In this document: piece by piece, positions 1-8,823 of the stretch
How the letters are laid out: every line of letters starts with the position of its first letter
How positions within the stretch are numbered: the first letter of the stretch is position 1
Assembly (NCBI GenBank): GCA_945883745.1
Contig: CAMCYH010000010.1
Location: 1 to 44,934, forward strand
Length of the DNA: 44,934 nt
Source: Candidatus Kuenenia stuttgartensis
GTDB taxonomy: Bacteria; Planctomycetota; Planctomycetia; Pirellulales; UBA1268
Direction: 5' to 3'
The notes under the pieces: model-generated
What the model was told of the DNA's origin: nothing
The model's input: the letters and a program-made list of their open reading frames with translations, nothing else
The model's database searches: none
Program-made: the position numbers and the translations under genes

Positions 1-24
1 TGAAGTTCCCGACCCCCGCGTTTC

Positions 25-49
25 GATACCCCACGCAAGAGGGGGTATC
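25..49. promoter_or_regulatory. Inverted repeat upstream of the BBP7 gene
   Basis: GATACCCC and GGGGTATC form a perfect 8-bp inverted repeat around a 9-base loop, ending 65 bases before the first start codon. It could be the terminator of a gene outside the window, but it lacks a T-run. Its core AGAGGGGGTA recurs beside the sigma factor gene near 7.38 kb, so a regulatory site is an alternative. Confidence 0.35.
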
Positions 50-113
50 TGCGTAGCCGCCAAGCGTGGGCCAGGCCGCATGAGCCACCGGGCATTTGGG
101 GGAAAGGTGAAGC

Positions 114-1271
114 ATGGATCGGCTTCGTGAGGGGCGCTTCCGCCCATGGTTGAACAACGGGGATCTCGCCGTGCTGTTGGCGGCGATGATGTTTTTGCTG
201 CTGGGATTCGTCCGGCATGTTCGTGGCGAGGCGGCTTTCGGAGATGGGGCGACCACACCACCGGTCGAGATCGCTCCCGAGGAAACCATGCTCGAGTTTC
301 CGCAAGACACCTATGCCCTGCGGCCGCAGCGACAGCCAGCCTGCGAGATTCCGTGTCGCGTGCTCGATCCGCTCGACCAGTGCCCCTGTTGGACCGGTCG
401 AGCCGAGGCCCTGATGCTGTGGTGGGATGGCCCCCAAAGCACGCCGCTCTTCAGCACGGCGCCCGCCTCATCGGGCACGGTCGCGCTCGACGCGGCCGGC
501 CTGCAGAGCGGAATGGCTGCCGGTCCGCGGTTCTCGCTCTTTCGCCATACCGGCGACACTGGGCAGATCGAATTCACCTACTTCTTCGTCGATGGGTTCA
601 CCGCGGCGAACACACTCCCTGGCACCACGGGCGGCTACGTCGTGTCACCTGGCGTGCTCTGTTGTTCGCCCGTGACGCGGCTCAACGAGGCCTCGGCCGC
701 GTTGGGCAGTTCGATCCAGAGCTTCGAGCTCAATCGCCGCCTCCCCACCGCCGGCCGCTGGCAATGGCTGGCCGGCTTCCGCTGGGTGCAATGGAACGAG
801 GATCTCGCCATGGATGCGGTGACATCGTTGAGCGATCCGTTGGCCATCCGCAACGACACCAATAACGATCTCTACGGGATGCAGATCGGAGCCGACACAT
901 TTCTCTGGGGGAACGGTGGCCCGTTTTGGATCGAGGGCATCGGAAAGGCAGGGCTGTTCTACAACCGCGCAGCCCAGTTCACGTCGTACTCGTTGGGCGG
1001 CCCGCAGCCGGAATTTGCGGCCGGGGGCACGAGCACGTCGCGGGCTGCTTTCGTCGGCGAATTGGGGGCGACAGCGGTCTGGCAAATGAACGACTGGCTT
1101 GCCCTGCGGCTAGGCTGGGTGGCCTTCTGGCTGGGCGGCATCGCCCAGTCGCCCAACCAGTTGGACAACAACTGCCTGCTGTGCGACGACAGCCTGCAAA
1201 CGCTGGCTACCGACACCGGCGGAAGCGCGTTCGTCAACGGGCTGACGCTGGGGCTGGAGGCACGATGGTGA
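114..1271 (+). CDS. BBP7-family outer-membrane beta-barrel protein
   Basis: This 385-residue protein has a hydrophobic signal-type segment at about residues 20-38 after a basic N-terminus. A WTGRAEALMLWW stretch near residue 95 resembles the opening strand of planctomycete BBP7 barrel proteins, which usually reads like RADYLLWW. The rest alternates aromatic and small residues (RWQWLAGFRWVQW, LALRLGWVAFWLGG) and ends in LTLGLEARW, a terminal aromatic typical of outer-membrane beta strands. The role is probably structural or porin-like in the outer membrane. AAAGGTGA precedes the ATG. Its last 38 bases overlap the convergent PEP-CTERM gene. The family call is from memory of the motif; its function is unknown. 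Confidence 0.75.
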   Translation: MDRLREGRFRPWLNNGDLAVLLAAMMFLLLGFVRHVRGEAAFGDGATTPPVEIAPEETMLEFPQDTYALRPQRQPACEIPCRVLDPLDQCPCWTGRAEALMLWWDGPQSTPLFSTAPASSGTVALDAAGLQSGMAAGPRFSLFRHTGDTGQIEFTYFFVDGFTAANTLPGTTGGYVVSPGVLCCSPVTRLNEASAALGSSIQSFELNRRLPTAGRWQWLAGFRWVQWNEDLAMDAVTSLSDPLAIRNDTNNDLYGMQIGADTFLWGNGGPFWIEGIGKAGLFYNRAAQFTSYSLGGPQPEFAAGGTSTSRAAFVGELGATAVWQMNDWLALRLGWVAFWLGGIAQSPNQLDNNCLLCDDSLQTLATDTGGSAFVNGLTLGLEARW

Positions 1272-2187
1272 GATTGCGTGGCCGGGCCGCAGCGGAAATG
1301 ACCACGAGAAGCGTGGCAAACGCTGCAAAGATGAGGCTCGCAGCAAGCGAATGACGGAGGCGTCGCAGCCATCCCAAGGCCGCCAATCCACAGCCGGTTG
1401 CGGCCATGGTGAGACCGGCCGGCTCGGGGAGTTCGAGGCCGACGATATCGACATACGCGATATCCCACCCGCCTCCCGTACACTCGAGGCCCAGGTTGGC
1501 ATTGATAAAGCGAAACTCCACCTCCTCGCCTGGCGTCAGGCCACGCAAAAGGGTCTGGCTGGCGACGAACTGCCCGCTGGCGAAGCCCGGCGATTCGCCC
1601 GTCCAGATGCCGCCGGTGGTCAACAGCGGCGGATTGAGGCTCGCCGGAGCGATGCCATTGGTGCCCACCCACGTCGGATAGGGTGTAAGCGGCTGGTACT
1701 GGGGGTCAACCGGCCCCGACGAGAAGGTGTCGGGCAGGAGCGGAAGAAACGGGTTGGAGCCGCCGCCGACCCGATAGGCCAGCTGGCCGGCCACCACTGG
1801 GCCACCGGTCGTGATGTTGGTGGGAAAACGGTAGCGGTGAATGATCGTGAACTCGAGCACGTCGGTCGCCGGCTCGACCGTGATCTGCGGGCTCGTGAGC
1901 GAGTTGGCAATCCAGTACCGTGAATTGAACACCGGCACGGGATCGACCTGCCAGAGCCCGCCCGACCAAGACCACGTGCTCTCGGGGTAACTGCCACCAT
2001 CAGCCGCAGTTGTCTGGCTCACCCATCCCTGCGGGCCATCGGCGAAGTCATACGTGATGTCGAGCGGCATGCCGCGACGCTGTCCGCCGACTGCACAGCA
2101 GATCGACAAAACGGCGAAAAAAGCTGCCCGGCTGATGCGATCCATACACGCACGTGCCGAAACAAGTTTGGAAGGGAAGGTGTCCAT
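1234..2187 (-). CDS. PEP-CTERM protein with C-terminal extension
   Basis: This 317-residue secreted protein has a signal peptide (hydrophobic stretch about residues 20-36), a beta-rich body, and a sorting signal LPEPAGLTMAATGCGLAALG followed by RRLR. PEP-CTERM signals are normally cleaved and sorted by an exosortase. The protein continues about 38 residues past the usual arginine end and contains a second hydrophobic stretch (SLAASLIFAAFATLLVV), which is atypical. AGAGGTGA lies 5 bases before the ATG at 2187, supporting that start over the internal Met at 2145. It follows the other PEP-CTERM gene by 25 bases, so they are likely one operon. The bodies share a GGW/W-rich jelly-roll-like look. 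Ligand unknown. Confidence 0.75.
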   Translation of the reverse strand: MDTFPSKLVSARACMDRISRAAFFAVLSICCAVGGQRRGMPLDITYDFADGPQGWVSQTTAADGGSYPESTWSWSGGLWQVDPVPVFNSRYWIANSLTSPQITVEPATDVLEFTIIHRYRFPTNITTGGPVVAGQLAYRVGGGSNPFLPLLPDTFSSGPVDPQYQPLTPYPTWVGTNGIAPASLNPPLLTTGGIWTGESPGFASGQFVASQTLLRGLTPGEEVEFRFINANLGLECTGGGWDIAYVDIVGLELPEPAGLTMAATGCGLAALGWLRRLRHSLAASLIFAAFATLLVVISAAARPRNLTIVPPAPASAR

Positions 2188-2212
2188 GAGTCACCTCTTC
2201 ATTGGTTTTGGA

Positions 2213-3058
2213 TCAGGTTTCGACAGGAGTGGAACTGGGCCAAGGCCGCTGGCGGGGCCGCTTGATGCGGCGTCGCAGGAGGCCAAAGCCGCCGGTGAGA
2301 AGGCCGGTCGCCGCCAGGGCGAGCGTGCCGGGCTCGGGAACTTCGCTGACGTGAAACACCTGCACACCGGTGATGTTCCAAAGTAGTTCTGGACTTCCTG
2401 CCATGAGCGGATCGAGCGTGCCTGCCAGCAGCCGAAACTGGATCGACTGCCCGGGCACGAAGGGGTAGTTCCCGAGTGGCGGATAGTCGAGCTGGAAATA
2501 GCTATCGCGCTGCGTGCCATTGGCAAAGCCAAGAGTGGCACCCTCCCACGCCTCGACCGGCGTGGCCGGCGCTGGGATGTTCGTGCTGCTGACGAACGGC
2601 TCCGGTGGATTCGCAAAGGTGGGAGCGTAGTGCTGATTCGATGTGCCGTCGAAATCAGCCGTGCCAATCCCTTCCCAGCCGCCCCCCGCATACCGGTACT
2701 GCGCCTGGCCGAGTGACCACGGGCTGCCGCCGGCATCGCCGCCGCCGAAGTTGAAAGAGTGCTTGAGACGCACGCCGACATACTGTTGTGGATTACCCGA
2801 CGGCGGATCGAGATAAAGCACGGGGCTGACGAGATAACTACCGGAACCAGTCGAGTCGGCGCCGCGGAATGCCGCCCAGCCCTTGTCGGAGCCGGAATCA
2901 AAGTAGGTCCACGGCTGTTCAACAGCCCCGAGCGTTTCGACCGTCCAGCCGCCGTTATCCTGCTCGAAGTTGTAGTTCACGTTCATGGCGGCAGCAGCCG
3001 TCGTGAATAGGATTGGCAGTGCGATTCCACCCGCCAAAGAAAAACGGTTGATGTTCAT
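2213..3058 (-). CDS. PEP-CTERM protein
   Basis: This 281-residue protein has a signal peptide (residues 1-24, ending TTAAAA) and a beta-rich body beginning NVNYNFEQDNGGW. It ends with a PEP-CTERM signal (VPEPGTLALAATGLLTGG, then LLRRRIKR). The body pattern of EQDNGGWTVE and YLVSPVLYL resembles carbohydrate-binding or immune-inhibitor-type jelly-roll domains, but I cannot assign a ligand. The start is well placed: AGGAGTGA sits 5 bases before the ATG. It is the first gene of a two-gene unit with the next PEP-CTERM gene. No exosortase gene is visible in this window. Confidence 0.82.
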   Translation of the reverse strand: MNINRFSLAGGIALPILFTTAAAAMNVNYNFEQDNGGWTVETLGAVEQPWTYFDSGSDKGWAAFRGADSTGSGSYLVSPVLYLDPPSGNPQQYVGVRLKHSFNFGGGDAGGSPWSLGQAQYRYAGGGWEGIGTADFDGTSNQHYAPTFANPPEPFVSSTNIPAPATPVEAWEGATLGFANGTQRDSYFQLDYPPLGNYPFVPGQSIQFRLLAGTLDPLMAGSPELLWNITGVQVFHVSEVPEPGTLALAATGLLTGGFGLLRRRIKRPRQRPWPSSTPVET

Positions 3059-3269
3059 CGTTCACTCCTGCTCCTGGGCCTGATGAACCTTTCGCGGGGC
3101 GGGACCCATGAGGCAAGGGGACTGGGCCGGATCGCAGGAAAGGCTGGAAAAATCGGCAGTGACCCAGGCCTCTCGCTTCGCAGACACATGCCCCGCCGAC
3201 CTGCGGGAGCGTTTGCAGGAATCGCTCGGCGGAAGTTGAATGGTGCAGTCCCGGCCCGTGGAGTCTCCC

Positions 3270-5702
3270 ATGACCGCTTCCCGCTCTCGTTCCGCAAGCA
3301 AAACTGTCGCCGCCCCGATTGACATTGAAGGTCTCGGCGTTTTTTACTTCGGCCGCAAGGTCGATCCTGTTTCTGGTCAGCCCGGCCCCGAACCCCTGCT
3401 CGTGGCGGCCAAACGGTTTACAACACACGCGGTCTGTGTCGGCATGACCGGCAGCGGCAAGACAGGGCTGCTCGTCGACCTGATCGAGGAGGCTGCCCTC
3501 GACGGTATCCCGGCGATCGTGATCGATCCCAAGGGGGATCTCGCCAACGTGCTCCTTTCGTTTCCCGATCTGGCGCCCGCTGACTTCTTGCCATGGATCG
3601 AACCCGATGCGGCTGCCCGCGAGGGCATCTCGGCGGAGGAACTGGCGCGGCGGACCGCCGACAAGTGGGCTGCCGGCCTCGAGGCGAGCGGCCAGTCACC
3701 GGAGCGCATCCGTCGGCTGCACGACGCCGTGGAGATGACGGTCTACACGCCGGGCAGTCGCACCGGCCGGCCGCTGGCGATGCTCGAAAGCCTCGCGCCA
3801 CCGCCGGCGCATGTGCTGGCCGACGCAGAGGCAACACGGGAGCGAATCGAGTCGCTCGTGTCGGGCATCCTCGCGCTCGTCGGAATCAATGCCGAACCGG
3901 GCACCAGCCGCGAGCATGTGCTTCTCTCCACGATCATCGATGCCCTCTGGCGGAGCGGTCAGCAGGTCGACTTCGGCACACTCGTGCGATCGATCCCCGC
4001 GCCGCCGATTGAACGGGTGGGCTTCCTAGAGTTGGAAAACTTCTTTCCGGCGGGCGATCGGTTTCAGCTTGCCGCGCGGCTCAACACCGTCGCCGCGGCC
4101 CCCGGCTTCGACGCCTGGCTCGACGGTGAACCACTCGACGTGGGTCGGCTCCTCTGGACGCCCTCCGGCAAGCCGCGGGTGAGCGTCGTATCGATCGCGC
4201 ATCTCTCCGATGCCCAGCGGATGGCGTTTGTCACGCTCCTTGCCGGCCAGGCAATCTCGTGGATGCGGACTCAGGGGGGCACGTCATCCCTGAAAGCCCT
4301 CTTCCTGATGGACGAGGTGTTTGGCTACCTGCCTCCCACCGCGAACCCGCCGAGCAAGACGCCGCTGCTGACGCTCCTAAAACAAGCGCGGGCATACGGC
4401 CTGGGCATCGTGCTGGCCACCCAGAATCCGGTCGATCTCGATTACAAGGGGCTCTCCAATGCCGGCCTCTGGTTTCTCGGCCGCCTGCAGACGGCCCGCG
4501 ACAAGGCGCGGGTGCTCGACGGTCTCGAAGGCGCGGCCTCGTCGGCTGGTGCGGGCTTCGACCGCGGCGAGGTTGATCGGCTGCTCTCTGGGCTTGGGCA
4601 GCGGATGTTTCTGATGCATAGCGTGCATGAGGATGGCGAGACGGTCTTTCAGACTCGGTGGACGATGGCCTATCTCCGCGGGCCACTGCTGCGCGAGGAG
4701 ATTCGCCGACTGACGGCCCGTGGTGCGGAGCCGACGGCGACGGGCCGCCCTGCCGAGCCGGCTGCCCGTCCTTCGCGGGCCGCGCCGCTCGGAGGCCCGC
4801 GGCCGATCCTGCCGCCGGGGGTCCGCGAGGTGTTTCTCGCCCCGCCACGATCGGTCTCCTTGGATGCCGACGTGCACTACACGCCCGCGATTCTCGGCCG
4901 CGCGCGGGTCCGCTTCTCGCAGACAGCCGTACGGGTGGATGAAGATCGCGAAGTGATCTGCATGGCGCCCGCTGAGGAGTCGCTCGGCGAATCGGCCTGG
5001 GAGGCGGGTGAGCGGCTGGAAAAGCCGCCTGAAATCGAGCCGGCACCACGGCCCGGGACGTTTGCGAGCCTGCCGGGGCAACTGGCCGGGCCGGCGGCCT
5101 ACACGCGGCTGGCCACGTCGCTCAAAAACCACCTCACGCGTGCGGCGACGCTCACCGTCTGGCGGGCCCCGCTGATCGACGCCGTCTCGCGACCCGATGA
5201 GACGGAGGCCGAGTTTCGCGTGCGGATTGCCCAACGCGTGAAGGAGCATCGCGACCGCGAGCTCGAGCGGGTGCGGGACAGGCATGCCGCGAAGCTGGCG
5301 ACGCTGGCCGAGCGAATCGAGCGGGCCCGGCAGAAGGTGGAGCGGGAGAAGGCCGAGGCCAAAAACAAGTCGCTGCAGACCTATGTGTCGATCGGATCGG
5401 CCGTACTCGGGGCGTTGCTTGGCCGCCGGACCGTGAGTTCGACCACGATCGGCAAGGCGGCAACGTCGATGCGATCGGCGAGCCGGGCCGCCCGACAGCA
5501 GGCCGACGTGGCCCATGCCGAGGAGAGCCTGCTCACGCTCGAGGAAAAACGGCTGTCACTCGAGGACGAGATCGCCAACGAACTCGACCGCATCCGGATC
5601 GAGACCACGCCAGAGGGGATCGATCTGGAGAAGATCGAGGTGCCGGCCCGCAGGACCGGCACGAGCGTCGAAGAGGTGGTGCTGGCATGGGTGCCGTCAT
5701 GA
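3270..5702 (+). CDS. HerA/FtsK-superfamily P-loop ATPase (DUF853-like)
   Basis: This 810-residue protein has a Walker A motif (GMTGSGKT, about residues 58-65) followed by VIDPKGDLANV, and a Walker B-type LFLMDEVFGYLPP near residue 345. ATQNPVDLDYKGLSNAG near 385 is typical of HerA/VirB4-like ATPases of the DUF853 type. The C-terminal third is a charged region, with a coiled coil at about residues 670-770 interrupted by a small glycine/alanine segment (IGSAVLGALLGRR). The usual role of such ATPases is DNA or protein translocation, but the exact job is unknown. GTGGAG precedes the ATG at 3270; an earlier ATG at 3240 is less likely. The stop overlaps purU, so the two are translationally coupled. 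Confidence 0.75.
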   Translation: MTASRSRSASKTVAAPIDIEGLGVFYFGRKVDPVSGQPGPEPLLVAAKRFTTHAVCVGMTGSGKTGLLVDLIEEAALDGIPAIVIDPKGDLANVLLSFPDLAPADFLPWIEPDAAAREGISAEELARRTADKWAAGLEASGQSPERIRRLHDAVEMTVYTPGSRTGRPLAMLESLAPPPAHVLADAEATRERIESLVSGILALVGINAEPGTSREHVLLSTIIDALWRSGQQVDFGTLVRSIPAPPIERVGFLELENFFPAGDRFQLAARLNTVAAAPGFDAWLDGEPLDVGRLLWTPSGKPRVSVVSIAHLSDAQRMAFVTLLAGQAISWMRTQGGTSSLKALFLMDEVFGYLPPTANPPSKTPLLTLLKQARAYGLGIVLATQNPVDLDYKGLSNAGLWFLGRLQTARDKARVLDGLEGAASSAGAGFDRGEVDRLLSGLGQRMFLMHSVHEDGETVFQTRWTMAYLRGPLLREEIRRLTARGAEPTATGRPAEPAARPSRAAPLGGPRPILPPGVREVFLAPPRSVSLDADVHYTPAILGRARVRFSQTAVRVDEDREVICMAPAEESLGESAWEAGERLEKPPEIEPAPRPGTFASLPGQLAGPAAYTRLATSLKNHLTRAATLTVWRAPLIDAVSRPDETEAEFRVRIAQRVKEHRDRELERVRDRHAAKLATLAERIERARQKVEREKAEAKNKSLQTYVSIGSAVLGALLGRRTVSSTTIGKAATSMRSASRAARQQADVAHAEESLLTLEEKRLSLEDEIANELDRIRIETTPEGIDLEKIEVPARRTGTSVEEVVLAWVPS

Positions 5703-6580
5703 GCGTGGTGGGAACTGCCTCCGACGGCCGCGAGGTCGTCCTTGTCGACTGCGCCGACGACGTGGGCCTCATTCACCGGATCACGGGTGTGCTCCAGGAG
5801 CTACGGCTCAACATCGAGAGCAACCAGGAATTCGTTGATGCCAACGCCGGCCATTTTTTCTTCCGGGCCGAGGTGACGCCGCCGGCGGCTGCGGCTCGCG
5901 TGCCCGTGGAACGTCTGCAGTCGCAGCTGACGGCTGCCCTGCCGGCTGGAGCCCGCGTGCGGGTGGCCCGTGGCGAACGCAAGCCGATCGTCGTCTGTGC
6001 CACCCGCGAGCCGCACTGTCTCGGCGAGCTGCTTCTGCTCGACGCCGTCGGCGATCTCCCGGGGCGGATTGTGGCCGTGATTGCCAACCACGACTCGCTC
6101 CGCAGTCTTGTGGAGCGGTTTGGTGTGCCCTTTCACCACGTCTCGCACGAGGGCGTGTCGCGGGAGGCCCACGAGGCCGCGCTCGCTGAGGCAATCGATG
6201 GCTACGCGCCGGAGGTGATCGTGCTGGCCCGGTACATGCGGGTGCTGTCGGAGCGGTTCGTCGATCGCCACCCGCAACGGATCGTGAACATCCACCACTC
6301 GTTTCTCCCGGCCTTTGCCGGAGCGAGTCCCTACCGGCAGGCGTTTGCCCGCGGCGTGAAGATCATCGGTGCGACGGCCCACTTCGTGACGGCGGAGCTC
6401 GATGATGGCCCGATCATCGCCCAGGATGTGATCCATATCGACCATGCGTTCACGCCGGAGCGGATGGCGCAGGCGGGCCGCGATGTGGAGAAGCTCGTGC
6501 TCGCGCGGGCCGTGCGACTGGTGCTCGAGGACCGGGTGTTTCTGCACGGTCGTCGCACGGTGGTCTTTGAGGCGGGGTAG
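5687..6580 (+). CDS. purU: Formyltetrahydrofolate deformylase
   Basis: PurU hydrolyses 10-formyltetrahydrofolate to formate and tetrahydrofolate, balancing one-carbon pools and supplying formate for purine synthesis. The 297-residue length fits the family. An ACT-type domain occupies about residues 16-95 (VDCADDVGLIHRITGVLQE). The formyltransferase fold follows, with NIHHSFLPAF at 201-210 (catalytic Asn201 and His203) and LDDGPIIAQD around Asp240. The start at 5687 has GAGGTG 8 bases upstream and overlaps the ATPase gene by 16 bases. An ATG at 5699 forming an ATGA overlap is a possible alternative. Functional coupling with the ATPase is not obvious. Confidence 0.9.
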   Translation: MGAVMSVVGTASDGREVVLVDCADDVGLIHRITGVLQELRLNIESNQEFVDANAGHFFFRAEVTPPAAAARVPVERLQSQLTAALPAGARVRVARGERKPIVVCATREPHCLGELLLLDAVGDLPGRIVAVIANHDSLRSLVERFGVPFHHVSHEGVSREAHEAALAEAIDGYAPEVIVLARYMRVLSERFVDRHPQRIVNIHHSFLPAFAGASPYRQAFARGVKIIGATAHFVTAELDDGPIIAQDVIHIDHAFTPERMAQAGRDVEKLVLARAVRLVLEDRVFLHGRRTVVFEAG

Positions 6581-6610
6581 CAGACCGTAGGAAAACGCTG
6601 ACGCGTTGTT

Positions 6611-7243
6611 CTACGTGGTTGTCAGGAGTTGCCGCAGCCTGGAAATGGCGCGGGTGCGCAGCCGCGACACCGTGCCTTCGCACACCTTGAGTTCGGCAGC
6701 GATCGTGGCCTGGCTTTGCCCAGTGATCAACATCTGGATCACGACCGCCTGGCGATCCTTGAGGCCTTCGATCGCGCGGTGCAGCCGGATGACATCGTCG
6801 GTGTCGTTGGCCGATGGACCGACGAGGGCCTGGAGCGGAGTGGGAGAGTTGCCCGCTTCCACGTCGGAGAGCGACTGAACAAGCCGGGCCCGCGTCCGCC
6901 GTGTGCGGGCCACGTCGCGGGCCCGCTCTGTGCTGAGCCATACGAGGTAGGCCTCACCCGGATCCGTTGCAGGGGTCGTGCGGCTGGGCTTGAAGCGAGA
7001 GACCTTTCTTTCGTTCGTCGACACTCCCGCCAAGCGGCGAACGTGGTCGAGGACCAGCGACACGGCGTCGTCAGCCGCCGCCGGATCGGCCACTCCACGG
7101 CGGACCAAAACGTGGCGGGCTGTCCGCCAGATGAGCGGCGACGACACCCGCAGCAACGACTCGAGATAAAACTCATCCGCCGTGGACTGCCATGCAAGCA
7201 GCATGGCTGCGATCGAGCGAGTCCGCTTTGTTCGCGAATCCAT
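6611..7243 (-). CDS. ECF-type RNA polymerase sigma factor
   Basis: This 210-residue protein has a region-2-like N-terminal half (residues about 20-75, then YLVWLSTERARDVAR). A clear region 4 helix-turn-helix follows: LKDRQAVVIQMLITGQSQAT, then AELKVCEGTVSRLRTRAISRLR. This is the organisation of planctomycete-type extracytoplasmic-function sigma factors. No anti-sigma gene lies beside it. The divergent intergenic region to the next gene carries two C/G-rich inverted repeats with a GGGGGT core, candidate autoregulatory sites. The gene converges on purU with only 30 bases between them. Target genes are unknown. GAGGG lies rather far (12 bases) from the ATG, so the exact start is less certain. 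Confidence 0.8.
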   Translation of the reverse strand: MDSRTKRTRSIAAMLLAWQSTADEFYLESLLRVSSPLIWRTARHVLVRRGVADPAAADDAVSLVLDHVRRLAGVSTNERKVSRFKPSRTTPATDPGEAYLVWLSTERARDVARTRRTRARLVQSLSDVEAGNSPTPLQALVGPSANDTDDVIRLHRAIEGLKDRQAVVIQMLITGQSQATIAAELKVCEGTVSRLRTRAISRLRQLLTTT

Positions 7244-7264
7244 GGTTGTGTCACCCTCTCTTCC

Positions 7265-7289
7265 GTGACCCCAAGAACAAGGGGGTTAC
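7265..7289. promoter_or_regulatory. C/G-rich inverted repeat, candidate operator or ECF promoter element
   Basis: GTGACCCC and GGGGGTTAC flank an 8-base centre, 22 bases upstream of the sigma factor start and in the shared intergenic region. The spacing and the GGGGGT core match the repeat at 7365 and the one at position 25. This is a pattern match by eye only. Confidence 0.35.
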
Positions 7290-7364
7290 CCTACCTGATG
7301 GAGAGGCACGGTTGGTCGCTGTCGGAACGGAAAAATCGGCGCGCAAGATTCCGCCACCATGTGC

Positions 7365-7387
7365 GTATCCTCTTGTAGAGGGGGTAC
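7365..7387. promoter_or_regulatory. C/G-rich inverted repeat upstream of the YbjN-like gene
   Basis: GTATCCTC and GAGGGGGTAC form an imperfect inverted repeat about 40 bases before the start codon at 7427. It shares AGAGGGGGTA with the repeat in front of the first gene of the window. It may be recognised by the neighbouring sigma factor or by a separate regulator. Confidence 0.35.
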
Positions 7388-7426
7388 GGTTTAAGTCGCG
7401 CATGCGACCAAAGGAAGGAGGGCACC

Positions 7427-7873
7427 ATGCCTGTGAGTCTGAAAGAGTGTTCTCGGCTGCTGACCTTGGAATCGGTCTGTCATCATGTCGACGACGATGA
7501 AGAGGCGATTCGCATCGTCTTCGTGACTCGGTCGTATCGCAGCCTGCGTGGCGAGAAGCTTGCCATCGTGAGGCTGGAAACGCCCGACAATGGCCATCGT
7601 TGCCGAGCCTCGATCGAGCGGGCGTTTGCCTGTGGTGATGACACCGCCGCCACGTGCATGCTGGTGGCCTGCCTCGCGGCGGACACGCCACTGGTGCATG
7701 CTGAATATGACGCCGACTCCGAGAACCTGCGGATGGTCGTCGAGACGGTCATCGAAGATGGATCAGTCACTCAGCTGCAGTTGATGTCGATGATCGATCG
7801 ACTGGTCGAAGCGGCTGAAGTCTGGTGTGGGAGCATGGATTGCCTGCGTGTGGCACGCCGTTCCGCGGCGTGA
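7427..7873 (+). CDS. YbjN-like small protein (putative chaperone-fold)
   Basis: This 148-residue protein has no signal peptide. The pattern is a central beta-rich stretch (AIVRLETPDNG, VHAEYDADSENLRMVVETVI) and a C-terminal amphipathic helix (TQLQLMSMIDRLVEAAEVW). It resembles the YbjN/type III secretion chaperone-like fold, where the final helix follows a phrase such as EYDPDDGELR. That assignment is inference from the pattern. An excellent ribosome site (AAGGAGGGCACC) precedes the ATG. The gene is divergent from the ECF sigma factor and follows a shared repeat motif, so it may be a member of that regulon. Confidence 0.6.
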   Translation: MPVSLKECSRLLTLESVCHHVDDDEEAIRIVFVTRSYRSLRGEKLAIVRLETPDNGHRCRASIERAFACGDDTAATCMLVACLAADTPLVHAEYDADSENLRMVVETVIEDGSVTQLQLMSMIDRLVEAAEVWCGSMDCLRVARRSAA

Positions 7874-7912
7874 TGGCGCGGCAGGAATGTGATAGCAGAA
7901 CCAGTCCCTTCT

Positions 7913-7924
7913 GGGGGGGGGGGG
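7913..7924. repeat. Homopolymeric G12 tract
   Basis: Twelve consecutive G residues lie 40 bases after the YbjN-like gene and about 125 bases before the WYL regulator. Such tracts vary by slippage and can tune promoters, but they are also a common sequencing-error site. Confidence 0.9.
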
Positions 7925-8050
7925 TAGACCAACCGTGCCGATTGCCGTGGTTGACTCTTTAGTCGGTGCGGTTGGAAAGGTGGGGTTTCGGCTAGCGAGC
8001 GGGTTGTGTCTGGCTGTACCAAGGAGTGGTTTCTCCTCTGCGAGTACAGC

Positions 8051-8821
8051 ATGTCCAGCAACTTTGCCCGCCACGAGCAGTTTCTCAGGATTTTTGCCCT
8101 TCTCGACATTCTGTCGGAGGCCCGGCATCCGATCGATGACCAGACGCTGATCGCGACGATCCGCGAGCGATTGGGCCTTTCCCGGCTGTCGCCACGAACC
8201 CTGCGGCGAGACTGCGAGTTTCTCTCGTCGTGTGGGTATCCGGTCGATCACACGCCGCTTGCCGGCAGTCGCAAGTTCGGCTGGCAACTGGGCCAGTCGG
8301 CGGTGGGCGGTCGCAAGATCCCCAGTGAACCGCTGACCCTTCTCGAACTGGTGGCCTTCGCGGTTGGCCGCGACATGCTGCGCAGCTTCGAGGGCACCGT
8401 GCTCTGGACGGGAATCGAGTCACTGCGGCAGAAACTCGAGCGGGATCTGTCTCCGGGCTTTCGTGAGCAGCTCGCAGTAGCCCAGCGCGTGTTTCATGTG
8501 AGCGGTGGGGAAACAGGTCGCTATGCCGCCCGGCCGCGGCTCATTTCGACGCTCACGGCCGCCATCACCGATTGTCAGGAGATCGATGTCGCGGCCCGGC
8601 AGGCCGATGGCGTGCCGTCACAACGGCATCGGCTGCAGCCACACTGCCTCGTCATCCAGCCGCCACGGGCGGAGCTGCTGGCCTTTTCCGCTGATGAATC
8701 CCCGGCTGACGCTCTGCTCATCGACCTCGAACGTATCGAAGAGGTCACGACGACCGACGCGACATTTTCCCGTCGCGACGCTGACATTGCGGCGATCCTC
8801 GAGAAATTCGCAGCACGATGA
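8051..8821 (+). CDS. WYL-domain transcriptional regulator
   Basis: This 256-residue DNA-binding regulator has an N-terminal winged helix (about residues 8-75: FLRIFALLDILSEARHPID, SPRTLRRDCEFLSSCGYPVD). The YafY/DeoR-like pattern is followed by a linker helix and a WYL-type sensor domain (about 165-245). The WYL signature is degenerate here (RAELLAFSAD in place of W-Y-L), so ligand binding may differ. WYL proteins sense nucleotides or nucleic acid and are often found next to defence or stress genes, but no defence genes sit here. A GTG at 8006 would add 15 residues; neither start has a strong ribosome site. The G12 tract lies upstream. Confidence 0.72.
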   Translation: MSSNFARHEQFLRIFALLDILSEARHPIDDQTLIATIRERLGLSRLSPRTLRRDCEFLSSCGYPVDHTPLAGSRKFGWQLGQSAVGGRKIPSEPLTLLELVAFAVGRDMLRSFEGTVLWTGIESLRQKLERDLSPGFREQLAVAQRVFHVSGGETGRYAARPRLISTLTAAITDCQEIDVAARQADGVPSQRHRLQPHCLVIQPPRAELLAFSADESPADALLIDLERIEEVTTTDATFSRRDADIAAILEKFAAR

Positions 8822-8823
8822 GG

